A stretch of DNA of 5,701 nt from a bacterium (lineage in GTDB: Bacteria; Cyanobacteriota; Vampirovibrionia; Gastranaerophilales; Gastranaerophilaceae). Under the pieces are notes generated by a model. The model searched no databases, was not told the DNA's origin, and saw only the letters and a program-made list of their open reading frames with translations. This document shows positions 1-5,177 of the stretch, piece by piece; the stretch's first letter is position 1, and every line of letters starts with the position of its first letter. The DNA lies in NCBI GenBank assembly GCA_017541565.1, contig JAFXYU010000189.1:1-5701 (forward strand), given 5' to 3'. The translations under genes and the position numbers were made by a program.

Positions 1-690
1 ATTCAATTTATATCCGCCGCCATAAATTGTCTCAATATATTGTTTGCCGTCGGAAATCTTGTCAATCTTGGCTCTCAGATGCCTTATGTGTACTCTTATT
101 GTTTCTACATTGTCATCGGGAGCGTATCCCCAAATTTCTTTCAGAAGTTTTGCGCCGGATACCATGTTTCCATGGTTTTGGAACAGCAAATTAAATATGT
201 CAAATTCAATCGGAGTAAGTTTTTGAACTTTATCATTTATCTTTACGCTGTATGTTTCAGGTATAAGGGTTATTTCTTTATAAGTTAACAGTTCTCTTAC
301 CGCAGAAGATTTCGGTATTTGTTTTGTTCTTTTTAACAAAGCACGGATACGGACAACGAGTTCATCAATTTCAAAAGGTTTTGTCAGGTAATCGTCGACG
401 CCAAGGTTGAAACCTTCAACCTTGTTGTTCAATTCGGAAAGTGCCGTAAGCATAATTATTGGTGTTTCGGATATTCCGTCTGCCTGACGGATTCTTTGAG
501 CAACGGTGTATCCGTCAACCTCCGGCATCATAACGTCAAGTACAATAAGAGCAGGTTCTTCCTGTTTGGCTTTTGCAAAACCATCCGTTCCGTTAAATGC
601 TTGTACTACTTCATAACCTTGTAATTCAAGATTAATTTTGATAAGTTCATTTATTGCTTTGTCATCATCAATAACAAGAATTTTAGTCAT
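1..690 (-). CDS. OmpR/PhoB-family response regulator, C-terminus cut by window edge
   Basis: A two-component response regulator: a phosphorylatable receiver controlling a winged-helix DNA-binding domain in the cytoplasm. The frame is open for 230 codons from the ATG at 688-690 to the window edge and ends in YGGGYKLN, the usual last strand of an OmpR-type domain, so only a few residues are probably missing. The receiver spans about residues 1-118: acidic pocket DDD at 8-10, phospho-acceptor Asp52 in VLDVMMP, Thr82 in MLTA, and Lys104 in LTKPF. The effector domain spans about 132-230, with KLTPIEFDIF and the recognition-helix segment VETIRVHIRHLRAKI. The start overlaps the rmuC stop by 8 nt (ATGACTAA), so it is probably translated from the rmuC mRNA. 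General resemblance to cyanobacterial RpaB-type regulators is noted, but orthology is not claimed. A partner kinase, if linked, would lie left of the window. Confidence 0.95.
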   Translation of the reverse strand, partial: MTKILVIDDDKAINELIKINLELQGYEVVQAFNGTDGFAKAKQEEPALIVLDVMMPEVDGYTVAQRIRQADGISETPIIMLTALSELNNKVEGFNLGVDDYLTKPFEIDELVVRIRALLKRTKQIPKSSAVRELLTYKEITLIPETYSVKINDKVQKLTPIEFDIFNLLFQNHGNMVSGAKLLKEIWGYAPDDNVETIRVHIRHLRAKIDKISDGKQYIETIYGGGYKLN

Positions 691-1885
691 TTACCAAAAC
701 TCCTTCCGGATTCTCAATTTCCTCAAACTCTTCTGTCTGTTCCAAGAGTTCTGTCGGAATTTCTTTTGTGGTATTTATACCAAACTCTTTTAATGCTTCA
801 ACTTGAGAAAACAGGCTGGGTTTATTTTTATTTCCGCGCTTGAAACGATTTATGGTTTTTGTTAACTGTGAATTTATTCCTTCAAACCTTTTTTGAACGT
901 CGACCAAATCTTCACAGAATTGTGTAAAAGTTTCGTACAAATTAGTTCCTGCGTTTACAATTTGTCTTAGGCTGTCATTTTGTTTTTGCTGTGCCAAAAG
1001 TTGATTCACAAGTCTTATTGTTGTAAGGAGCGATGATGTTCCCACAATTATTATATTTGCTCTGTATGCACTGTTGATTAAGTCTTGATCTTCGTAGAGA
1101 AGGCTAACTGATGTTTCAATAGGCATGTACATCAGAACGAAATCAGGCTGAGATAAATCACCCGCATTTTGGTAATTTTTATTTGCCAAATCCATAATAC
1201 GTTTTTTTACTTCAGATTTGAATTCTTTGATTTTATCAGCATCTTTAATGTAGTCAAGATAACTTGTCAGTGTTACCTTTGAATCAATAATCAAATGTCT
1301 TTCGTTAGGAAGATTTATAACCACATCAGGTCTTACAATATGATCTTCATCATCCTTCAGACTTGCTGAAGTTGTAACAAATTGTTTTGTATAATGTATT
1401 CCTTCCTGCATTCCGCAAGATTGCAGAATTGTATCCAAAAGGTTTTCACCGTATGAGCCTTTTGTATTTTGATTTTTTGTCAATGCCTCAACAAGATTTT
1501 TTGCTTCTTGTTCAATAACTTTATTGTTTTTTTCGAGATTTTCAATCTGGTCAATTATTTTTGTTGTATTTTCTACACCTGACAGGTTAAATTTTTCCAC
1601 TTTAGTTTTGAATTCGCCAAGTTCTTTAGTTAGCGGCAAAATTTTTTCTTCCAGAACTTCTCTGTTTTGTTTCCTCAAATCTTCCTGTTCATTTTTTATT
1701 GTTTCGTTTGCAATTTGTACAAAATCACGTTTGATTAACTCTTGCAAACTTTCCGAAATTTCTGCTTTTGTGCGCAGTTTTATTAATTCTTCTTTTGAAG
1801 ATGAAATCTTTGAAGAAAAAACGAAGTAGGATATTATCGCTGATAATAAAAATCCGGCTATAAATGCAACAAAAATCGAAACCAT
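683..1885 (-). CDS. rmuC: RmuC-family DNA recombination protein
   Basis: RmuC family (PF02646), associated with limiting recombination at inverted repeats and predicted to be a membrane-tethered nuclease with a PD-(D/E)XK-like core. The 400-residue length fits the family. Residues 3-23 form one hydrophobic membrane anchor with a minimal N-terminal tail. Residues about 28-140 are charged and heptad-like, consistent with a long coiled coil. The conserved core begins at GSYGE (143-147) and continues through RPDVVINLP (185-193) and IIDSK (199-203); Glu147, Asp187, Asp201 and Lys203 are the likely active-site set. FVLMYMPIE (249-257) and the Gln-rich helix near 295-303 also fit the family. The tail after about 375 is acidic and probably disordered. 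The start has AGAGGG four bases upstream. A hairpin separates it from the upstream membrane-protein gene, and its stop overlaps the response regulator start. Confidence 0.93.
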   Translation of the reverse strand: MVSIFVAFIAGFLLSAIISYFVFSSKISSSKEELIKLRTKAEISESLQELIKRDFVQIANETIKNEQEDLRKQNREVLEEKILPLTKELGEFKTKVEKFNLSGVENTTKIIDQIENLEKNNKVIEQEAKNLVEALTKNQNTKGSYGENLLDTILQSCGMQEGIHYTKQFVTTSASLKDDEDHIVRPDVVINLPNERHLIIDSKVTLTSYLDYIKDADKIKEFKSEVKKRIMDLANKNYQNAGDLSQPDFVLMYMPIETSVSLLYEDQDLINSAYRANIIIVGTSSLLTTIRLVNQLLAQQKQNDSLRQIVNAGTNLYETFTQFCEDLVDVQKRFEGINSQLTKTINRFKRGNKNKPSLFSQVEALKEFGINTTKEIPTELLEQTEEFEEIENPEGVLVND

Positions 1886-1929
1886 ATTTCCCTCTGTTAT
1901 CCCTATGTTTAATAATTAAAACTTTAAAA

Positions 1930-1955
1930 GTTACCCTTACAAAAGTACGGGTAAC
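1930..1955 (-). terminator. Hairpin terminator or attenuator between Bax-inhibitor-like gene and rmuC
   Basis: Read on the minus strand, GTTACCC and GGGTAAC form a 7-bp stem. After one G/A mismatch it continues with TAC/GTA closing a TTTT loop. The stem is followed by an interrupted T-run (TTTTAAAGTTTT, down to about 1918). It begins five bases after the upstream gene's stop codon, as expected for an intrinsic terminator. The T-run is broken by AAAG, so termination may be partial and let some transcripts continue into rmuC. The same inverted repeat on the plus strand is followed only by CAATTTT. Confidence 0.65.
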
Positions 1956-1960
1956 CAATT

Positions 1961-2686
1961 TTATCTTCTGCTGTTTACTTTAGCAAGCAGTCTCAATATT
2001 TCGAGGTACAACCAAACTATTGTAACCATAAGACCGAATGCGCCGTACCATTCCATATCTTTTGGAAGCATCATGTTTGCACCGCGTTCAATGAAATCAA
2101 AATCTATGATAAGATTAAGTGCTGCTATTGCACAAATAATAACGCTCACTGCAATTCCGAGTCCGGATGATGAATTGATAAGCGGAACATGGAGTCCGAA
2201 GAAACTTCCTATAAAGTTTACTATATATACAACTACAATTGATGCGGTTGTTATAAAAATAACACTTCTGAATTTGTCAGTACATTTTATGATTCCGTAT
2301 TTATACAGAATAAGCATAGAAAACAATGCCGCAAAAGTGCCGGCAACAGCCTGAGTGACAATTCCCGGATATGAGTCTTCAAAACTTGCGGAAATTCCGC
2401 CTAGTGCCATGCCTTCACAAGCAGCATAAATTGGCACAAGATATTTGTTTCTTGTAAAAGAAACTATAAGCGCAAGAATAAAACCGACAATTACACCGGC
2501 TCCGGTCAGCATAAATGCAAAATCAGTGTACCCTGACGTGAATCTTGACCACACAAAAGCCGCTGCCGCAACAAGGATTAAACCAAGAAATGCGGTTATT
2601 TGTATTGTTCCGTTAACGGTCATCGGTTGACCTTCTAAAACAACTTCTTGTTCGGTAAAATTTTCGTTTAAAATCGGATTAGCCAT
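1961..2686 (-). CDS. Bax inhibitor-1-like integral membrane protein
   Basis: A polytopic inner-membrane protein of the Bax inhibitor-1/YccA superfamily, best matching the BaxI_1-like group (PF12811) by memory of its N-terminus (MANPILNE) and its length of 241 residues. Hydrophobic segments lie near 29-47, 57-76, 82-98, 108-128, 141-161, 175-196 and 213-235, giving about seven membrane spans. The loop after the sixth span carries DFDFIERG (195-202); its acidic pair resembles the Asp residues that gate proton and calcium movement in characterised members such as YetJ. The last span contains EWYGAFGLMVTIVWLYLEIL. The start has a clear GAGGAG nine bases upstream and its own promoter. The physiological role of this bacterial subfamily is unsettled; ion leak or membrane stress are the usual proposals. 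E. coli YccA, a distant relative, binds FtsH, and ftsH lies nearby here. Confidence 0.9.
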   Translation of the reverse strand: MANPILNENFTEQEVVLEGQPMTVNGTIQITAFLGLILVAAAAFVWSRFTSGYTDFAFMLTGAGVIVGFILALIVSFTRNKYLVPIYAACEGMALGGISASFEDSYPGIVTQAVAGTFAALFSMLILYKYGIIKCTDKFRSVIFITTASIVVVYIVNFIGSFFGLHVPLINSSSGLGIAVSVIICAIAALNLIIDFDFIERGANMMLPKDMEWYGAFGLMVTIVWLYLEILRLLAKVNSRR

Positions 2687-2700
2687 GTGTTAAATCTCCT

Positions 2701-2736
2701 CTCTAACAATCATACTATATTATAGCATAGTTAGAG
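2701..2736. promoter_or_regulatory. Inverted repeat flanking the -10 box, possible operator
   Basis: CTCTAAC at 2701-2707 is an exact reverse complement of GTTAGAG at 2730-2736, with 22 bases between them. The -10 hexamer sits between the arms and the proximal arm abuts the ribosome-binding site. A nested perfect element, CTATA-T-TATAG (2715-2725), also overlaps the -10. Placement over a promoter core suits a repressor-binding site. A 7-bp match in AT-rich DNA could still be chance, and no regulator is identified. Confidence 0.35.
2719..2727 (-). promoter_or_regulatory. Extended -10 promoter of the Bax-inhibitor-like gene
   Basis: On the minus strand the sequence reads TGCTATAAT: a consensus -10 hexamer with the TGn extension. 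The expected -35 position (about 2742-2747) holds TTCGTT, a poor match, as is common when the -10 is extended. Transcription would begin near 2712, giving a leader of about 25 nt that contains the GAGGAG ribosome site. A 7-bp inverted repeat flanks the -10 and is described separately. Confidence 0.75.
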
Positions 2737-2769
2737 TGAATAACGAAGAAGTTAATTATTTTTTAAGAG

Positions 2770-3780
2770 TTAAACCTTCATTTCTTTTTCGAAACCAAAC
2801 AACGAACTTACGGATTCATCATCGTGGATTCTTGAAATTGCTTGACCGAGAAGCGGTGCAACAGATAATTGTTTAACGTTTGACGGCAAGTCTTTTGAAT
2901 CCCACGGAATAGTGTTGGTAACTATACATTCTTCAATAGGAGCGGCTTGGAGTCTTTCTATTGCAGGACCTGAGAATACTGCATGTGTAGCACCTACATA
3001 TACTGCTTTTGCCCCTTTATTTTTCAGTAGTTTTGCCGCTTCGCATATTGTTCCCGCTGTATCAATAATGTCATCAAACATAAGACAAACTTTGTCTTCA
3101 ACATCACCTATGATGTGTGTAGCAATCGCTTCATTGTGTTTGTCTCTTCTCTTATCAATAATTGCCATCGGGCAATCAAGTTTTTTAGCAAAGTATCTTG
3201 TACGGTTTGCGCCTCCCATATCAGGGCTGACAGCAACCATGTCATCCGGATTTATGCCAAGGCTTTTTATGTAATCAACAATAATCGGAGCCGCAAAAAT
3301 GTGGTCAACAAGAATATTGAAAAATCCCTGAATTTGTCCTGTGTGTAAATCCATAGCAAGAACTCTGTCTACACCTGCCGTTGTCAATAAATCTGCAACG
3401 AGTTTTGCGGTAATTGCTTCACGTCCGGAAGTTTTTCTGTCTTGACGGGCATATCCGTAATATGGGATTACTGCGGTAATAGATTTTGCACTTGCGCGTT
3501 TGAAAGCATCAATCATAATAAGAAGTTCAACGAGGTTTTCGTTAACGGGACTGCAAAGAGGTTGTACTAAAAATACATCATCGCCGCGAATACTTTCTTT
3601 GACCTGAACATAAATTTCTCCGTCGGAGAAATTCTTAATAACCATCGGTCCTACTGTTGTACCGAGATAGTCAGCAATTTCCTGAGCCAGTTTAGGGTTT
3701 GAACGTCCGGCAAAAAGTTTAATGTCGTGTGTCGGATTAACTGCGCGCTCCAACTGCGGATAAGTCATTTCAAGTCCCAT
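2770..3780 (-). CDS. prs: Ribose-phosphate pyrophosphokinase (PRPP synthetase)
   Basis: Makes 5-phosphoribosyl-1-pyrophosphate from ribose 5-phosphate and ATP, feeding purine, pyrimidine, NAD, histidine and tryptophan synthesis in the cytosol. Class I Prs signatures are intact. Numbered from the chosen Met (336 residues): FSDGE about 51-55, PYYGYARQDRK about 106-116, the AMDLHTGQIQGFF stretch about 142-154 with the conserved His, the flexible-loop basic segment KRRDKHN about 210-216, and the PRPP-binding loop DDIIDTAGT about 236-244. The reading frame is open to an upstream ATG at 3795 (341 residues), but that ATG has no good ribosome site. The ATG at 3780 has AAAGGA six bases upstream, so it is preferred. 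Either start leaves an N-terminal extension over the roughly 315-residue norm, as in cyanobacterial Prs. It has its own promoter. No clear terminator follows it, so readthrough into the next gene is possible. Confidence 0.97.
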   Translation of the reverse strand: MGLEMTYPQLERAVNPTHDIKLFAGRSNPKLAQEIADYLGTTVGPMVIKNFSDGEIYVQVKESIRGDDVFLVQPLCSPVNENLVELLIMIDAFKRASAKSITAVIPYYGYARQDRKTSGREAITAKLVADLLTTAGVDRVLAMDLHTGQIQGFFNILVDHIFAAPIIVDYIKSLGINPDDMVAVSPDMGGANRTRYFAKKLDCPMAIIDKRRDKHNEAIATHIIGDVEDKVCLMFDDIIDTAGTICEAAKLLKNKGAKAVYVGATHAVFSGPAIERLQAAPIEECIVTNTIPWDSKDLPSNVKQLSVAPLLGQAISRIHDDESVSSLFGFEKEMKV

Positions 3781-3786
3781 TTCCAA

Positions 3787-3792
3787 TCCTTT
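3787..3792 (-). promoter_or_regulatory. Ribosome-binding site deciding the prs start
   Basis: AAAGGA on the minus strand lies six bases before the ATG at 3778-3780. It falls inside the coding sequence if the ATG at 3795 were used, and that upstream ATG is preceded only by ACAAGAAGT with no proper spacing. This favours the shorter 336-residue protein. Confidence 0.6.
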
Positions 3793-3818
3793 CATACTTC
3801 TTGTGACAGTAGGCTTTT

Positions 3819-3847
3819 ATTCTACACCTAAATAGGCATTTTTTAAA
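3819..3847 (-). promoter_or_regulatory. Promoter of prs
   Basis: On the minus strand a TTTAAA -35 (3842-3847, four of six consensus bases) is separated by exactly 17 bases from a TAGAAT -10 (3819-3824, five of six). Transcription would begin near 3812, leaving a leader of about 30 nt before the preferred start. The spacer contains a short palindromic segment, CCTATTTAGG (3828-3837), which could be a regulator contact but is too short to call. Confidence 0.6.
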
Positions 3848-3970
3848 TAGTTTTTTAAAAAATATTAAGTATATGATTATAAAAACTTATGAAAAATATT
3901 TTTGCTACTACGAATAGACGATATACAGAGCAATTTATTAAAGATTTTTAAAAATTTACCGAAGTATGTA

Positions 3971-4046
3971 GTATGGAAAACCGATTTGGTTTTTCATACC
4001 TCCTCCCCAAGTCTGGTAGCCGTTCTCTATGAAACGGCTTTTTTTT
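3971..4046 (+). ncRNA. Candidate small RNA: hairpin, CU-rich linker, terminator hairpin
   Basis: The plus strand shows three consecutive elements. First is a 12-bp stem, GTATGGAAAACC with GGTTTTTCATAC, with one G-U pair and a five-base loop GATTT (3971-3999). Second is an unpaired pyrimidine-rich tract containing CCTCCTCCCC (3999-4008). Third is an intrinsic terminator (4018-4046). No plus-strand gene ends here, because prs and the hydrolase gene both lie on the minus strand, so the terminator has no coding owner. The linker mimics the 16S anti-Shine-Dalgarno end and could pair with GGAG-type ribosome sites, including GAGGAG before the Bax-inhibitor-like gene. Cyanobacterial Yfr1 has the same two-hairpin layout around a CUCCUC-containing loop; homology is inferred from architecture only. 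The 5' end is uncertain and may lie upstream, because no strong promoter is visible. Confidence 0.45.
4018..4046 (+). terminator. Rho-independent terminator, plus strand
   Basis: AGCCGTT (4018-4024) pairs with AACGGCT (4033-4039) around an eight-base loop, followed directly by an unbroken run of T to 4046. It is a textbook intrinsic terminator on the plus strand only; on the minus strand the stem is followed by ACCAG. It faces the 3' end of the minus-strand hydrolase gene, so it would stop plus-strand transcripts before they become antisense to that gene. Confidence 0.85.
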
Positions 4047-4078
4047 GCGCGAGTGAGCGGAGGCTGAAGGATTTTTGC

Positions 4079-5038
4079 TTATGCAACTACACGTTTTATG
4101 TTGTTAAGGCATCTTGTAACACCGGATGCCCATATTCCTGTATTATTGTCTGCCTGAACCGGACAGTATCTTGCATTAACCTGATAGATTTTTGTCAAAT
4201 GTGCGCCTTTTTTTTCAGGTGGGTTATCAACATAATTTTGTCTCAAGTCTCTCGCTAAATCCATTATGGCTTCGTCTACGTTATTGTAGTGTTTGAACGA
4301 GTTTCTGCCGCTGCGCCTGTTCGCAACATTGTAATAGGCATTATTTTTACCCTTTGTTCCGTATGTTGATTCAATACCGCAGATTGCGATAAGAACCAAT
4401 GCACTAATGCCGTATTTTCTTTGCGCTTCCATAAAGACAGAACCTTTATTTTTAAGTAATTTGCTGCCGGTAGAATCTAAAAATTTGTCTAATTTCTCTG
4501 CTGTTCCCGTATATAATTCCGTGATATCCGTGCTATAATCGCCGTAAACCTGTTTCATTTGTTCATCTGTCATTTTGCTCCAGTGGTCAGGAATATTTCT
4601 GCGATTGGTTGGTTTTGGAGTTTTTTCTTTTTCTGTATCGGTTTTTTCGGAGGATTTTGCAGATTCTGTTGATGTATCTACGGACGAATCGGTTGTAGTT
4701 TGAGTATTTTTTATGTTTGAAAGATCAAAATTTGCTTTATTTGACAAATCTTCAAAATTAAATTTCGGAGTTGTGATTGTATCCGTATTCTTCCAAAGAT
4801 TACTGAAATCTATATCAGAAAAATTAAGTTTATGTATATCTGTTCCGGTAGCATAACCTGTCGGCGTACTGGTACGTCTTGAAAAATCAAAGTGAAATAC
4901 GCTGTTAACGGATGGGATAAAAGGATAGGGGAAGAAATTAAAAGACGGCATGAAACTGTTAAAACAGCCGAATATCGGGTTACTTCTCAGTAATCCGAAT
5001 GTAAATCCAAAATTAAAGCCGTGCCAGAAATTACTCAT
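4079..5038 (-). CDS. Lysozyme-like peptidoglycan hydrolase with Phe-rich N-terminus
   Basis: Probably a cell-wall glycosidase. The C-terminal domain (about 190-319) resembles glucosaminidase or lysozyme-fold proteins: GSVFMEAQRKYGI (199-211), then a hydrophobic helix ending in ICGIESTYGTKG (219-230) with Glu223 as likely catalytic acid, then NNAYYNVANRRSG and the helix DEAIMDLARDL. Preceding it, residues 112-145 form a Ser/Thr/Lys/Glu-rich linker. The first 52 residues are highly unusual, with 15 Phe plus Trp and Tyr and no basic n-region or classical signal peptide, so the route to the wall is unclear. Cys220, Cys292 and Cys310 could allow a disulfide. The start has AAAGGA 12 bases upstream, rather far, and no better upstream start is visible. 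The gene is single, divergent from ftsH, with no obvious terminator of its own. The family assignment rests on pattern recognition; the exact substrate bond is unknown. Confidence 0.75.
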   Translation of the reverse strand: MSNFWHGFNFGFTFGLLRSNPIFGCFNSFMPSFNFFPYPFIPSVNSVFHFDFSRRTSTPTGYATGTDIHKLNFSDIDFSNLWKNTDTITTPKFNFEDLSNKANFDLSNIKNTQTTTDSSVDTSTESAKSSEKTDTEKEKTPKPTNRRNIPDHWSKMTDEQMKQVYGDYSTDITELYTGTAEKLDKFLDSTGSKLLKNKGSVFMEAQRKYGISALVLIAICGIESTYGTKGKNNAYYNVANRRSGRNSFKHYNNVDEAIMDLARDLRQNYVDNPPEKKGAHLTKIYQVNARYCPVQADNNTGIWASGVTRCLNNIKRVVA

Positions 5039-5052
5039 GAGTGTTTTGTATC

Positions 5053-5068
5053 CTTTATATATATAAAG
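5053..5068. repeat. 16-bp perfect palindrome overlapping the hydrolase ribosome site
   Basis: CTTTATATATATAAAG is exactly self-complementary. On the minus strand its right-hand AAAG is part of the AAAGGA ribosome-binding site (5051-5056). If transcribed, it could fold into a weak AU hairpin hiding part of that site; as DNA it could be a dimeric protein site. Alternating AT sequence makes chance palindromes likely. Confidence 0.4.
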
Positions 5069-5077
5069 TATTTAAAC

Positions 5078-5083
5078 TTTATA
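5078..5083 (-). promoter_or_regulatory. Possible -10 box for the hydrolase gene
   Basis: TATAAA on the minus strand (five of six consensus bases) would start transcription near 5071, about 33 nt before the ATG. The -35 region is poor (TTTCGT at 17-bp spacing). The AT-rich palindrome at 5053-5068 offers alternative TATATA hexamers, so the exact promoter is unsure. Confidence 0.35.
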
Positions 5084-5125
5084 AAATTGTCTGTTTTGTA
5101 ACGAAACATTAAGTTAAGTGTGTTA

Positions 5126-5155
5126 TTAACTAAATAATTAACTTTCTGATATAAT
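5126..5155 (+). promoter_or_regulatory. Promoter of ftsH
   Basis: TGATATAAT at 5147-5155 is a consensus TATAAT with the TGn extension. A TTAACT hexamer (5126-5131, four of six) lies 18 bases upstream as a plausible -35. Transcription would begin near 5162, leaving only about 16 nt of leader, nearly all of it ribosome-binding site. ATTAACT occurs twice here (5125-5131 and 5137-5143), and AAGTTAA at 5111-5117 is its inverted counterpart. Confidence 0.7.
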
Positions 5156-5177
5156 GAAATTTGAAAGAGGGAGAAAT

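Larger units (their letters stand above)
3848..4078. other. Intergenic region with no convincing long gene
   Basis: This gap lies between the prs promoter and the 3' end of the hydrolase gene. The left part (3848-3960) is very AT-rich and carries weak plus-strand promoter-like hexamers: TTAAAA (3855-3860) with TATAAA (3878-3883) at 17-bp spacing, and an isolated TATACA (3922-3927). The middle (3971-4046) holds two hairpins and a plus-strand terminator, annotated as a candidate small RNA. The right end (4047-4070) is a GC-rich, purine-rich patch of 17 G/C in 24 bases, unlike its surroundings. The only long reading frame here, on the plus strand, runs antisense into the hydrolase gene and looks non-coding. 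Confidence 0.7.

Noticed and set aside
40..288. Plus-strand frames opposite the response regulator
   Set aside because: They are antisense to a fully convincing OmpR-type gene and have no ribosome site or recognisable domain.
1725..1958. 77-codon minus-strand frame covering the rmuC start and the upstream hairpin
   Set aside because: It overlaps the rmuC N-terminus in another frame and passes through the terminator stem; no family resemblance.
2737..2769. Terminator after prs
   Set aside because: Only a 4-bp stem (TAAC with GTTA) is found, without a T-run; not enough to call.
3781..3795. ATG at 3795 as the prs start
   Set aside because: No ribosome site is suitably spaced before it, while AAAGGA lies six bases before the ATG at 3780. 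It remains possible.
3971..3999. The 12-bp hairpin as an independent terminator
   Set aside because: No T-run follows on either strand; it fits better as the first stem of the small RNA candidate.
3902..4258. 118-codon plus-strand reading frame across the intergenic gap
   Set aside because: It runs antisense through the end of the hydrolase gene, spans the terminator hairpin, has no good ribosome site and an unprotein-like Cys/Phe-rich composition.
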